From Apus apus (Eukaryota; Chordata; Aves; Apodiformes; Apodidae), in the NCBI RefSeq assembly GCF_020740795.1, contig NC_067283.1, forward strand, positions 8,397,659-8,461,658: DNA of 64,000 bases, read 5' to 3'. Under the pieces are notes generated by a model, which did no database searches, was not told the origin of the DNA, and saw only the letters and a program-made list of their open reading frames with translations. How positions within the stretch are numbered: position 1 is the stretch's first letter; each line of letters opens with the position of its first letter. Below, in pieces: positions 38,184 through 51,965 of this stretch. The position numbers and the translations under genes are program-made.

Positions 38184-39130
38184 TGTGGTAGTTTGGCCTT
38201 GGCTGGACACCAGGTTGCTCTATCAGTTTGCCTCCTCAGCTGGGCAGAGAAGGAAGAAAAGGTATGATGTATGGCTGATGGGTCAAGATAAGGACAGGGA
38301 AATCACTCAGCAATTACAGAATCAACTTGTAGAAATTATTTTAATTTATCATCATTCAAATCAGAGCAATGAGAAATAAAACCAAATCGTAAAACTCCTT
38401 CCCCCCACCCCTCCCTTCTTCCCAAGCTCAACTTTCCTCCCAATTTCTCTACATTCTCCCTCCAAGCGGTGCCCCAGGGGATGAGGAAAGGGGTTTGTGC
38501 TCTGTCCACCACGTCTTGTCTCTGCTGCTCCTTTCTTCTCAAGAGAAGATTCCTCACACTCTTCCCCTCTTCCAGCTTGGACCTCCCCAAGTCCTGCATT
38601 AACTTCTCCAACTGAGTTCTTCCCACGTGCTGCAGTTTTTCACATGCTCCTCCACTGTGGGTCACTTCTATGGGGTGTAGTCCTTCTGGAACTGACTGCT
38701 CCAGCCTGGGTCCCCCACAGGGTCACAAGCCCTGCTAGCCAACCTGCTCCATCCTGGGTTCCTCTCTCCATGAGGCCACAGGTCCTGCCAGGAGCCTGCT
38801 GCAGCACTGGCTTTCCATGGGTTCACAGACTACTTTGGGCATCCACCTGCTCCAGTGTGGGATTCTTCACAGGCTGCAGGTGGATATCTGCTCCACCGTG
38901 GACTTTCATGGGCTGCAGAGGGACAGCCTGCTTCACTGTGGTGATTTCTGCTCCAGGAACTGCTGCTCTACCCTGGTCTTCACTGAACTTGGTTTCTGCA
39001 GGGCTGTTTGTCTCACATATTCTCACTCCTCTCCCAGCTGATGTTGCTCAGCAGCTTTTACTCTTTCTTACACGTCACAGAGACACTACCACCATTGCTG
39101 ATGGGCTTAGCTTTGGCCAGGGCCAGCAGG
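38184..39130 (-). mobile_element. Degraded LTR of an avian endogenous retrovirus (probable, truncated)
   Basis: The + strand opens with TGTGGTAGTTTGGCCTTGGC, the complement of an LTR ending in CTACCACA. It continues with 'gctcagc-aattac', 'gagaaataaaaccaaatc' and a C-rich stretch, then several degenerate ~60-bp units of the type ctgctccagcgtggg with 'tccacgggctgcag', and 'gctgatgggcttagctttgg' near 39097-39117. This matches in order a long GC-rich LTR I recall from neoavian genomes. The start of U3 seems missing after 39130, no target duplication was found, and the retroviral class was not settled. The 281-codon + frame at 38497-39342 is a by-product of it, not a gene. Confidence 0.7.
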
Positions 39131-40464
39131 GTGAGAAGGGGCAGGCATGGGAGACCAAGGCTGAAAAAGTGAAGGAAAATGAGAAGCTCCAGCCTGGTGC
39201 AAATAAGAAGGCAGCAGAGGGACATGGAGATGGGAAATGTGACCATGGGCCAGACTCAGGGAGGAAAGAGCACAACCATGTCTGCCATGGCCAGAAACAA
39301 CAAGGCAGCTGCAAGGAGGATGCTCTGAATTGCCACCACTGAGCCACTGAATTATCCTGTTACAGGCAACAAGTAAGTCTCAATTGACTTCAGCAGAAGA
39401 TGGATCTGGTCCCAAAGCTACAAGTTATTTCTGCATGACTGTAAACAAAACATGACCCAGATGCAATATGTATTTTCCCCACTGTTTTCGCTGCTTCTCT
39501 TTTCAATGCTTTGCTCCTTTTCTTCCATCTAGTTTCCAGACAGGGAAAACTGCTCACATAAAAGTTGATTTCTTTTAGGGGTGTTTGAGAGCAATAAAGG
39601 GAGGCAGTGGCTTTGTTCCTGTTTCTGTGAGCACGTTGTGCACCAAAGAATAGCTCTTTTCTATATCTACTAAGGAGCATCATATCTTTTTTTGCCTGCT
39701 AAGCAACCAAAATTAAGAAGTTCAAGATAACTTGTAAGACCTTAAATTCTGGTTTTCACTAATCCCTTGAAATGCTGCATTCAAAAATCTAAAGAGTTAA
39801 TATATTTTTTGGCTATGAGAAGCAAATAATGAGTACTTGGGTGGGCACAGCAGCAGGGGAAAAACACCTTTGATATGGAATAACACCTACAATATGAGGG
39901 GAGGAAAAATACTACCTGTTACTTTTGTACAAGTATTTGTTTGCTTTCTGCTTTGCATTGATTTTTACCATGTGAATTTGTTGACTTCAGTGTAGTAACT
40001 ATTGATTTATACTAGTGAAAGGGAATGAAGAATCTCGTCCCATGTGTTGTAAACAAACAAGGCTCTTTAGGGGGTTATAGCAAGAATTTTCCTTCAACAC
40101 AATCATAAGGGAAACTACGAATTCCAATCGAAATGCAATTTTTTCCAGGTTCTGACTACAGAATTTCCTTACAGAGGGTGGCAGAGGCTGGTCAGACCTC
40201 GGGCAGTGATGCTTCTACCAGTAAGGGAACTGGGCAACCTCTTCTGGACTGCAGAAGAGTTGTTTGCAGCACAGCTGCATCTAATATGCCTTGTGGTTTT
40301 TGCAGTGATGAGCTCCAAACAAGGCTCTTGAGCTCTGTTTACTCCTTCAAACCCACAAACTCAGCTCCCTGTTGCTGCAGGGTCTCAGCCTCTGTTGTTC
40401 TGTCCCTGCATGGCTGCTGAGTCATCCTGGCACCATCTCTGGCTCCAGGGTGTCCTCTGTGTCT
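39131..40464. other. Intergenic sequence, no gene seen
   Basis: It begins with a purine-rich patch that may be a rearranged continuation of the LTR-like block; otherwise no gene or repeat was recognised. Confidence 0.45.
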
Positions 40465-40555
40465 CCAAGTTTAGTGGGCTTGGCAGTGTTGGGTTAACAG
40501 TTAGAGTTGATGATCATAAAGGTCTTTTCCAACCAAAATGAATCTATGATTCCAA
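40465..40555 (+). mobile_element. CR1 3'-tail fragment
   Basis: The run 'tttagtgggcttggcagtgt', then 'ttgatgatcataaaggtcttttccaacc' and 'aatctatgattcc', is the end of a sense-oriented CR1. It shares the 'cttaaaggtcttttccaacc' tail type with the CR1 at 61557-62403, suggesting the same subfamily. Confidence 0.88.
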
Positions 40556-43500
40556 AGCCCACAGTGATTTCTGCAGCTGAAGGGAAGGCAGGTATGCATC
40601 CCCAGCTAGGACCCACCTGCTCCCTGCCCAATCAACACCAGCAGCTAATGTCTACCTGTAGACAATTCATTAACCTTCTCCATCTAATCCCAGCTAAACT
40701 GCTTTACCCTAATTCACTGCCAGTCAGTCAGTAACTGAGTTTGTTGACAGTCATAAAGGCAGAAAAGCACATCCCTGTGCTAAAGCCACCTTGTCTGATC
40801 ATTCCTTCCTCCTGGCTCGTTTTCTTTTTAGCTTGTCCTGGTGAAATTTGGAGCTGGTAAAACATTCCCCGGATAATAAGACCTGGGATTGTCACCATCA
40901 AAAACAAGCCAATAAATGCCTCTTGGTCTGGCAGGGGAGGTTTGAGGTTGCAAGTCACCCAGCCAGTCTGTCCTCAGTTGACATCTCTTAACAAGCTTCT
41001 CAATTAACACCAAGGCCACAGCAGCCCTCAGGAGAGTCTGTTATCTTTCCATGATCCTTGAGTCACTCAAAAACAAGTGAGGTTTGTGGAGGCTGGACCC
41101 ATTATGAGCATCTGTGAGGGTGTCCAGCTGGAGCTGAGTTCTAAATGGCTGCAATATCCATATTAATCCTCAGGTTAGAGGATCAAAGAGCAACGTGATG
41201 GTGTGCCTCTTGGCTTTGTGGAGCAAGCAACCCTTGCCTGGGTACTGCAGTCATCCCTCATTTAGGGAGGTCTCATGTTTAAAGATGAAGTCACTCTCCT
41301 GTAACAAAGCAGCATGCACAAGCAGACCTGAGCTATTGAAGCTCTACTAAAGATTCCAGCTGGAACATAAAAAATAAAACCTGGCTACATCTTCCTAGCA
41401 GTCCTGCTATGTCAGCCCACGATTGCACCTCTCTACAGCCCCACTGGCAGGGTTCTGCCAGGGAAATGTGGCAGTAAACTCATCATCCTGGCAAAACTGT
41501 GGCTTCCTTCCCTGGTGAAAGAAGGATTTCCTATGCCTGCATAAAATACAGTCCTGTTGAATTGTTGTAGTCACAGCAAATGTACTTTGAAGGTATAATA
41601 TTCCACAAGCCCAGCCTGAGGTGGGTGTTGGGAACAGGCACAGCCTCGCTGCTCAGCAACAGGAGGGATAGTTTTCTAAGTTATGCACAGCCAAGGTAAT
41701 TTATCACACCTAAAGTGCCACATGAACAGAAGGAAATGAAGATGGCTTGTTCAGTATCTAATGAAAACGAAAAACTGTTTCCAAACAGAGTGGCTATGAA
41801 TGTTTCTGGCCTCCAGAAAGCTCCAGAAAGTTCATGGTGAGACACAAATAGCACAATAAATGTTGTGATGGTGCATGGGTCCTGTGGTGGGAGAGAACAT
41901 GGAGTTCCTGGCAAACAAGATCTGAAGGTAATCCTGAACGCAGAGGCCAAGCACAAAGAATGTCTTGCAGCAAGGGGGGGAAAACAGACCCTGTCTCTCA
42001 CCTGCCATCTCCAGTGGATAATGCAGAACAGCTCAAGTCCTTGCACATCATCAGAGCTCAAGCTAACATTATAAGATGGACTCGTGTAGCTATCAGCATC
42101 TGCTGACATTTTATAGGGTAGATAAATAGATAGGGAAGAAGAAAATTAGTTTATTCTCAGTGTAAGGTAGATGAAATGTGCTTTAGTAAGATATTGATTC
42201 AGCTCCATCCAGGAACACATCTCACAGTCTGAAACATTAAGTACTTGTGCTAGCTGCTGACCAGGAGTTACCTGCTGTAGAGATGTCTGGAAAAACATTA
42301 GTCTATTTATATCCCATGGTGCTGGAGGACTTCTGATAGATAGAGTAGATTAAAGGTGGATGAGTAATTAATTAAATAAATCATATATTTGACTAATTCC
42401 CTTCCTGCTTTATTTGCAGATTGGAGTGTGGCACAAACAGTGTCACACTGATTTGACATAATTTCTCAGCTACTTCCTACCCAGAATTGTAGCTCGGTCA
42501 GTGATGCTAACAGCTTGTCTCCAGTGCTCCGTAGCTGCAATACTGCCAGTGGGGAGCAGTTCTGGCTGGTTACTGACAGTCTCAGCCCTGATGGAAGTGG
42601 GGCTGTTGTTTCACCCAAGCCAAGGTCAATGAGATGCCATAAGGAGCAGAGGGATGAAGATAACTGAGTACCGTCTCCCCCATTTTCTGCACAGTGAAGA
42701 AGACCTGTGGCAGCTCTGTCCTTTGAAGCAAGATTTTTCAGTGCTGGTTATACTATGGAAAAGCCACCCCAGCCTTCTAAAAACAGTTATGTTGTTCCTT
42801 GAGAGGACAGCCTGTGAAGCACTCACCAAGTCCTGTTGCCATGTCTGCACAGAGCTCTGCACTGCCTACAGAGCTTAGTCCTAGAGCCAGTGTCCGTCCA
42901 CTGCCCTTCCTCCCCTGACTCATGTGCATCCTCCTCATCCTAATCCTTGAGTAGCAGTGAAGCCAGTCTTGTCATAGCCAGGTAGAAATGGGGTTTCCCT
43001 CAGAAATTGTTGCATGTACTAATTTAAGCCAACTATTTACAAATAGATTCATATTTGTTCTGATATACTCCACACTCAACGAGCATTCCTGTGAGTTAAG
43101 TCACTGCCTGGAATACCCATGCAAAAAGGTAATAACACCACCTCCTTTATAACCATGAGCATATGTTCAAGTCTTTGTTTCTGCAGCATTTTTCTAGTTT
43201 TGGAATTAAGATGAGAAGAGAACGAGCCAGGTGGAAGCAAAAAGAAAACCCATCTCCAAATTCAGGATGTCTCCTCACTTCTATTTGCTCCTGTTCCTTT
43301 TCTCCATTGAAAAAGACTAAAAGCAAATTAAATGGCCTTTTATTTAACATTTCTTTAACATTTATATCTGAAAAGGACCATGATTTTATGTGCTGCATGT
43401 TGAGCAAATATGCTATCATTTGTGTACCATCTCTTGGAGGTTAAACATAAGTTGGAACATCAAAATTGCACTGAAATAAAGGTCAGGGTCCTCTCAGTGC

Positions 43501-44796
43501 CCTGTTCCCAAAGGCACACAGCAAAATCTTCAGCTCATCATTGGTTTTAATTTCCTTTGTGTACTTAGTGTTATATCTTGCTGTTTTAATAGATGAAACT
43601 TTTAAAACAAGGTCTCAGTATTGATAGCACTGAAAGTACAGCTTGTTGAGCTGGCTTCCGCCTAGAAATATTTACTGCATTTTTTCAAGAATTAACTTGA
43701 TGCAATTTTCCTCACCTTAGCAGTCTTGAAATCAATGGAATCACACAAAGGGAAAGGAAAACTTCAAGGCAATTTTTGGAAACCTTTATTGTGAGCAAAG
43801 ACATGCCAGTCACAAGGGAAGCATTCTGAAATTCAAAGCATTTGGGTTTGCTGAGTAGCTCTGTAAGGAGTGTTGTCTCTTTTTACTTATATATGAAGAT
43901 CATTGGCACTGAAAGGGTATAAGCACAGGAGATAGGATGGGGTCTAGTCTTCAAAATTACCCAGGTTCTTTCGAAAATCTTAGCTAGACTCTCCCCCTAT
44001 CAATTTACTCAAGGTGGGACAGAATTCTGATAGGCACATGATGGCTAGAATAGAATCCTGTGCTTTGGGGGAAGAAAATTTTGGATTAAGTGTAGATCTG
44101 AAGGAGATGAAAGCCCATCCAAACCTTGGTATGTGATAGCAACTGAAACAGGGTCCCACTGGGCCATTGCTGTCACTTCACTCTGTGATCCCCTTTTTCC
44201 AATCATTTGTGCCTAGTGTAGATCCCACAGATCCTTTGCACAAGATTCCACAAGCAATGTCCCTTTGCTGAAAACTGAGTATTTCTTCTATCATTCCTTT
44301 CCTACTGCTAAAACACTTATTACCCTCAAGGACAGTATATCCAGTTCATTATCACACCAGTGTCCAAGGTTGTGCAGGTGACTAGAACCCTTATACAAAG
44401 CATAATGTCCACTTTTCCTGTGCTTGAAGGTAAAATGAAGATGTACTGCACTTGTGATACTGAGATGGCATCAGATCCATTCAATTTCTTCCAGCAGCTA
44501 AGTCCAGAGGACCTGCCCTTTTGACTAGTGTACTTTCCTTAAAAACCTTAGAGGAAAAATCCTGCCAAAAGCTTCCTGAAATCCAGATATTCTCTCTTTA
44601 TAATCTTGCCCTACACTCATTCACTCCTTTTGGACACCTCAAAAAACTTCCGAGGCACATTTTTCCTTTAAAAATATGAAGTGAACATTCTCAGGAATCT
44701 AACTAAATGCTAATCAATCCTTCAGCAGAACAGATGTGTTTTCTAGTAATAATAGTAATAATCTCTAAAAGCCCTTGAAAGTGTGACTCTTGTCAC
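40556..44796. other. Intergenic sequence, no gene seen
   Basis: No supported exon or recognised repeat. Open frames (the longest 142 codons, minus strand 41681-42109) show no family features and have competing frames on the other strand. Confidence 0.5.
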
Positions 44797-45096
44797 ACTG
44801 GCTGTTCTCAGTAGTTCCCGGTGTCAGAATGAGGGGCAACGGGCACAAGCTGGAACATGGGAAGTTCCATTTAAATACGAGAAAGAATTTCTTCACAGTA
44901 AGGGTGACAGAGCACTGGAACAGGCTGCCCAGGGAGGCTGTGGAGTCTCCATCTCTGGAGACATTCAACACCCGTCTGGATACAGTCCTGTGTAAAGTGC
45001 TCTAGGTTATCATTCTTCAGTGGGAGACTTGGACTAGATGATCTCTAGAGGTCCCTTCCAGCTCCAGGAATTCTGTGATTCTGTGATTCTGTGTTT
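44797..45096 (+). mobile_element. CR1 3'-end fragment with octamer tail
   Basis: Sense CR1 encoding the ORF2 C-terminus ([40 protein letters not shown] in frame 44790-45005), then 'ctagatgatctctagaggtcccttccagctcc' and three tail repeats of attctgtg at about 45070-45093. The octamer tail is the hallmark of a complete CR1 3' end. Confidence 0.95.
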
Positions 45097-48000
45097 ACCA
45101 GGAATAAATAGAAGAGGAGTTATTTCAAGCCAAGCTGCTGCTTCTGTGCTCATAGAACCAGTTATTTTCTGCAAAGACCTTTTAATGATCACAGCTCCCA
45201 AAAAGATTACTTTACTATGGATATTCCTACAAGACACAAGAAAGGAGAAGGATTGCAGGTGTCAAAGTATAAGACAGCCCTGGAAAAGAGGGGCAACTGA
45301 TAGTCAATCATTGCTAAATAGCTCACCACCATTTAGATTTTGTACTCAAACAGAGAAATTACTGTCTAACACACTGACATTCCTGATGGTCTTGGGAAAT
45401 ATACCACCAGTGCACCCATAAATTAGTCTCAGAGCAAGTTACCCAGCAACAGCACAACTCTTCCTCCTGCTTTCTTGGGCACACGAGCACAGAAATGCAG
45501 TCCAACATCTCCACTCTCTCACCAGCCAACCTAGTACAGATAAATACAGAAAATAAGGGTCCCACAGCACAATGGAAACTCAGTCTGAAACCCAGTTATT
45601 ATAAGAACTGTGCAAAAAATCTTTAATTAATTAAAAAATGAAAGAGTCTTCTTGAGAGGAAATGTAGGTATGACATGACAGGTCTTCTCACACAGATCCT
45701 CAGCATGGCTGAAATCTCAGAACAGCTCTGATTTATAGCCGAAAAGGGTTATTAATGCTCCAGAAAAATGTGTTGAAGAAAGCCAACTCTTGTTTCATCC
45801 GAGTTATTAGTTTCCACAATCATTAAGATTCCAAAGGCAAAAAGGAAGAAACTTTGTATCCTCATGGCTGTGCTGGTCCTGTAAGGCAACTTGCACAGAG
45901 ACCACTCAGCATGAAACTGAGCCCTGTTCCTATGCTGAGGAGACATGGAGCATCCCTACACCTTAAATCCCAAACCCAGCCTTCATTTTCTTCCTTACAT
46001 TACCTGTTTTTCAGTCGCTATAGTCACAGGCAGCATCACACCAAGTGCTTTATACAGCCAAAGAGTAATGAGGGAAAGAAATGTCATCTTACGTTTTAAA
46101 AAAAAAAAAACAACAAACAAAACCCAATAAGAAAAGAGATTATTGAGAACAACAAAGAGAAATTATCATGTAGTAGACATTGTTAAGACCCACACTATAA
46201 AAATCTACAATCTAACACAGGTGTACTTCAAAGTCAATGGAACTTTTTCCATTAGTATGAGTTGGACCCAAACCTTTTGTTTCTTGCTTGGTTCTGCTGC
46301 CCTGAAGACAATTGTAAAATTTTCATTAAACTCTGGTGGGAGCTCAGCTGGGTTGTAGCAAGTGCTGTAAATAATTTCCTCTATAGATACTGAAACAAAA
46401 CAAAACAAAACAAAACAAAACAAAAACAAACCTTAAAGCCTCTTTTTGTGCAAGTCTTGTGGATGTCTGAAAATGATAATTGTTTACAATCTCTTGCAAT
46501 TGGTGGCAGATGGAAAATAATCCCAAGGCTGAATAACAGCATCTTTCTCTTCTGCTTTGCCACCTGGACTAATTCCATTTCCAAAAAGGAAAGGAGAAAA
46601 CAGAAGAGAAAACAAGGGCTCTTGACTGGGGATTTTCAGGGCCTAGAGTTCAGCTCTGCTTAAAAATTTGCCTTGGTTTCTTGTGTGAAGCTTCCTCTTA
46701 TTCCCAATTGTTTTTCATGTTATTCACAGCTGCACAGAATTGCAGTAATCCCTTCTGTAGGAAGAAAAAGATGGGAATTTTAAAAATACAGTCTTTGTTC
46801 TGTGACTTTAATTGAAAGAGCCTCTAAATTAATTGCGCCTTGTCTTGGCAATGCTGCACAGCTTAGTGCCTTCCTGCCAAAGATGGACTTCATAGAGGAA
46901 ACATCACGATGTCAGAGAGAGGGATATCACAGGGAGATTTGCACATTTCTGTGGATTTGCACAATTCTGGGCTTGCAGGCACCTTGCAGACACTTTCAGA
47001 TGGCTGCAGGAGGAATTTTTCCAGCGAGAAGTAAACACGAAGGTGTTGGCCTCTCTGGGAGATGGAAAGCAGATAACTTTGGAGCTAATTACAGGCAGGC
47101 TGATGGAGGCTGACAGACGTATTGCCCTGATGAAGGGCCTGCTGCTGGTTCTGCCACAAGGCAGGGAGCAAAGCCCCTCCTTCTCTCGGCAGGCCCATGA
47201 CACCAGGGAGCAAGAAGACAAGGATGTCAGGACTTCTAATTATACACCAGGAACCTGCGAAAATTAGAATATTAAAAGTGTTAGTTAAAAAGAATGCCCC
47301 GAGGTGATGAAGTCAAGCAGCATGGGAAGGAAGAGTGCAGTGGTGGGAGTGAGGGGTTGGAAAGGAGGTCTGCTCGTCCTCTTCCTGATGGGGTCTGGTG
47401 GGGCTCCTCACAAGGGATTTGCAAAGTGTGCATACAGTTTTATATCTGCTAAGGCCTTGAATGTATTTTAATTTGAGATGTGTTTCCAAAAGCAGTTTTA
47501 AACTCAGTTTAAAGACACTTCTCTTGAAAATATTGGCAGTATAATCTAGCCAGCCAGGCATTCTTCAGCCTGGAGGAAAGCTGCTGTCCTCAAAAGAGGA
47601 ATGGACATTAATTGGTTAGCCTCAGATTTTGAAGACCCGTGTTTAGTTCCAATCTCTGCCACAGAAAGACACACAGACACCTCTCCAGCTAAAATTCATT
47701 GCAGATACACTTGAAATCTTCTGTACAAAAAGGAACTTGTGGGCATTGAGTTTTTGTCAAAAAATTCTCTGGCATGTTAATATAAGCAACTCAAACCAAC
47801 TTGGAGGAGTGTTTACTGAAAATCTACCTGCTTCCTCACTAAGTGATGATCCACTAAGAGGGTTACAGTTATGACAGTTGCTAAAATGCTCTTTGTCCTT
47901 TGAGCAAGACTAGTGGGTGGGTCAGCACTGGGGAAAAAGTTGCCCAGGATCAGGCTGGTGCTGCAGTACAGCTGGGCTGCACCAGTGCCAGGTACAGCAT

Positions 48001-51000
48001 GTCCTGGAGGAGAAACTGCACAGGGCTGAGATGCTTTGAAGTGCTGGGCTACAGCACATGGATTTGCACTTTGTGGATTCCCTCATTCATATTCATATCC
48101 AAATTTTTATTGACGTAGTGGCCTGTGAGGCACAAACTGTGTCAATCATTGGATGCTAATTGGAGAGGAGAGTCTCCATCCAGAGGGGTGACCTAACCAG
48201 CAGACAGCAGACTCGTTCTCCTGTCTGCTCCTATACATAAAGAACTCCAACACTCAGAGCAGGTAACAGCAGGAGGGAGGGCAGAGAAACTCTGCTTACC
48301 CAAATGCTCAGTTGGTGGCCCTCAGGTGGGACATTTTCCAGGACATCATCTATCTCCTGAGCAGTGCTGGGTCTATCCAGCTATCTCTGTGCATAACAGA
48401 CACCTCACTTCACCATCACCACTGCCACAGAGGTGATGGCAAGGCAAGGTATCTGGTGGGGTTTTGAACCCACTCTAGGCCAGCCATAAACCCCCAAACT
48501 GGGCAATTTATTAATCCTGTGGGGCCATTGCTTTCCAGTGGGCATGGGTCATCACCTTGCAAACTGGTGGCATCACAAATATTAAAACTTGCTGGCCTGT
48601 ACGCGGGAAAGGAGCTTTTATTAGAGCAACATATCCCATAATGAAAAAGTGCTGCCATCATATATCTGGCTCCTGCTTTTATCAATGCCCACAGCTCCAA
48701 GTCAAAATGAAGTATTAGGAGGTAAATCACCTCGTGTATTTCTCTCGGGCACTTAGGAAGAGAAAGCAATTTTAGGGAGGACCACAAGGAATTCCTCTTC
48801 CTCAATGGGGGAATTCTATGATCTCGCCTTGTGCTCTAGCATTGCCCATCAATATTAAACCAAATAAATAAGAGGGATGGGAAGAGAAAACCATAGAGAA
48901 GCAGTCAGAAGCCTCAGATGGCTCAGGAGCACAGCCCTCTGCCTCGTTCCTGCAGCTCACAGCACCTTTGATCTCTGCAGCAGTGTGGCTGCTGGCCCCA
49001 TGGACACAAGCACACATCTTCTTGTCTCTATGGAGTGTTGGGCTTTTCTTTTTTTTTTTCCTTTTTTTTTTTTTTTTTTTTGAGGGATTTGCCACAGTTT
49101 AGCATCTTCCAAGGGTACACAAACAGCCTGAGGTGTGTAGACATACCAACCTGCCACCCCCTGAAAATATAAATCGATAAGCAGCTGCTGATGCTCTCTC
49201 GTTGTCTGTGGTTTTGGGGGTGTTACACTTCACCAGCCTACTCATAGTCATCACTTGAAGGATCACAGAGTTTGCCCTATACTCCCATGAGTTTCCAGAG
49301 ACAGCTTTGAAAAGGCAAGCTGGAATGAAAGGAGGTGAAAGAATGCTTTTGTTTGAGTCCATGAACCATGCAGGCTGAACAGCTGGAAGGTTGTGGAGTA
49401 GGAGCTCCTGCAGGAACAAAACATCACCCAGAGCACTGAGTGCTGCCTTCAGTACTTCTGTGCCATGAAGTGACCTCAGATACCTTGGTCATGGGAAAAT
49501 GATGCAGTGTGCACATCAGTCAGTGCCCATCACTTTACAGAGAGACCCTGGCAAGGCATTAGCTGGAAAACTGTACAAAAATGTACAACTGTACAAAACC
49601 AGCAGCTTGAAGCCCCAGGAAGGGACAGTAATGAGCTGTGTGTGTCTCTGGAAGGACAAGCAAGTAGCACAAGCAATGCTGCAAATCAATGCATGCCTGG
49701 AGGCAGTGGAGACTTTATATGTAGCTGATCCATTTCTGAGGCATTGGGAAAGACACTGAACCCTCTTGGAGCCCCTTCCAGCCCGATGATCCACCCCTCT
49801 GAAACACACAGAGCCCTCACATGTGCTACACATCAAACCTATCTGCCTCTGTTCTTTGCAGCCACCCATCACTCCTCCCCACAGCACAAGGACTCTGAGG
49901 ATGTAAAATCAAGGCCATTTTCTAAGGACCCAGTAATGACTTTGTTGAGAGGTACCAATAACATTGCCCAAGTGGTACACATTTCTCATGTGGCTTTTCC
50001 TTGCTGTAAGGGTTTATGGTCATTCTAGACATTTGTTGCCCAACTTCGCACACACCCTATATCCATACACAGTCAAGAATTATCACCAGAACATGCCAGG
50101 ATTCAGGTAAATAAAATACAGCACAAGATCATGCTCTGCCTACCCAGGAGAACAGGGATGTTGCAACAATCTCAGAACCATGTGAAGAGCTGTTGGTGTG
50201 AGCAGGGTGAAATGGGGTCTGCTAGTAAAATTGTCATTGTGCATGGAAGGACAGTGGACAAGAAATTATAGCAGAAATTGTCTAATTAGAAAAGGGATAG
50301 ATGGTGGTGAGCAAAAAAAGACATTTCAAATGAAGGAAAATGATACCTTGTGGAAATTGCATGAACCTGCTGTTTGCTTAGAGGTAGCAGAGGCTAAGAC
50401 CTGAGAGTTTCATCAGAGAAATTGTTTAGGAAATGACCAAAGGAATGTACTTCATTGTTCAAATGTTAAGCTCTTCATGTCTAGGGAAGAGGGCACGAAT
50501 TCATCAGCAGCAGTAATACACAACCCACAAGGAATAGCAGAGAAACCAGAACATTTATCATAGATCTGCTGTGCCTCAAATATCCCTGGTGCTCTTGCTG
50601 AAGATACCACACAGGAGACGAAGATTCATATTACATTTCCTAGAAAAGTAGATTGATGGGTAAATACTAAGCATGATAGAAGCCCTGACAGAAGAGAAAA
50701 TGAAGCTTTTCCCAACCATTGGGTGAAAGAAAAAAGCCTATGCATGATCTCAGTGCAACAATAAGCAAGAGAGATGCATCTGGAGTAACTGACAGCAATT
50801 GAATTGGGACAACCATTAATAGGCAGCAGGATCCAATCTAAGAGGTCAGGGGAGCACTGCTGAAGTAGTTTATTTTGAGGACAACAATAGATTAAGATAG
50901 ATTTGCAAGAAAAAATATCCACTAAAAGCAATTTTTCTTTAAAAGAACAAGTACCATTTTTTAGGTAGAGAATGAACACATCTAAGAGAACAGGAAGAGG

Positions 51001-51469
51001 ATACAGGCTGTGTCGAGAATAAACGTGGTTGTTGTGATGTATCCAGAGAAAAATGGAAAAGGAACACTTCTCTGCTGGAGGTGAATCACTCACAGGGTTT
51101 GTTGGAACAATTTTGGTGTAAGAAAATATATATTGCGTGACGTGCTTTTAGGGACAAGCCTCTTGTTCTTTTGTATTGTCTAAAAGCCATGTGTTGATCA
51201 CAAGAATCCTGTTCACATCATGAGATTCTAAAGCTGGAGCACAAAACTTGCGTGTCAGAGGTGAGATGCAGGTCTTGGTGTCTGAGGCTTTTCATTTTGC
51301 CTTTGGATCAGTGTAAGTGATGAACAGACCCATCTGTGTTCTGCTTTATTGGACCTGCCACATCCAGACTAAACTGCTGCAGATATTTGTGAATCAAATC
51401 TCAGGAAGGCAACCTAGGTCAATAACTAGGATGAAAAATTTAGGCTAGCAGATACAAGAGTTAACTGTG
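45097..51469. other. Intergenic sequence, no gene seen
   Basis: No convincing exon over 6.4 kb. It includes the (CAAAA)n tract listed below, a T-rich tract at about 49050-49081 and an A-run near 46100. The minus-strand frame at 50626-51093 (155 codons) is the longest one unexplained by repeats, but it lacks a recognised domain. Confidence 0.5.
46391..46428. repeat. (CAAAA)n microsatellite
   Basis: About seven pentamer units of CAAAA with one longer unit near the end. It explains the phenylalanine/cysteine-rich minus-strand frames (CFVLFCFVLF) seen here. Confidence 0.93.
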
Positions 51470-51965
51470 AAAAATTCCAAAGGCACTTTGTGTCACTAGA
51501 TGTCCAAGCAATAAATTGGCAGATGAAATTCTGTGCAGGTAAATGCAAAGTGATGTAAATGGAAAAAAAATAATTCTAATGTTTCCTGGCTTATGATGGA
51601 CTGTGAGTTATTACCAATCAGGAGAAAAATATTGGGTTGACTATACAGGGTTACCTGGAAACATCAGCTTGGTGCAAAGGATACATTAGAAATAGTTAGG
51701 AAAAGAACAGAGAATACAAAGAAAACCTGCTTTGCTGACACAGCGAGTACAGATCTGATCATCTAGATGAAAAGTAGTATCACATAAAATTAACATTGTA
51801 GAAATTGAAGTATCACAGAGAAGGGCGATGGGATGATCAGATATGTAGTATGGTTTCTGGGTAAAAAAAATCTGAATAGATAAGGACTCTTCAGCCAGGG
51901 AGAGAAACAACTGAGAGGATCTGTGACAATCGTCTCAAAAATAATGAGCAATATTAATTAAGGTC
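51470..51965 (+). mobile_element. Very old CR1-like LINE remnant (ORF2 C-terminal half)
   Basis: Although full of stops, the + strand still reads NWQMKF-AGKCKVM near 51516-51556, the place where CR1-like elements have WQMKFN-DKCKVMH. Further on come 'tatcacagagaagggcgatg' (the RVQRRAT region) and 'aaggactcttcagccagggag' (the LGLFSLE region) in the correct order. The divergence far exceeds that of the other CR1 copies, suggesting an element older than modern birds. Confidence 0.72.

Noticed and set aside
38497..39342. 281-codon + strand frame that looks like a proline/leucine-rich protein
   Set aside because: It overlaps the LTR-like repeat block, follows its ~60-bp units, and matches no protein family.
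50626..51093. 155-codon minus-strand frame
   Set aside because: It is the longest frame not explained by a repeat, but it has no recognised motif, no splice context, and sits in AT-rich DNA where such a length can arise by chance.
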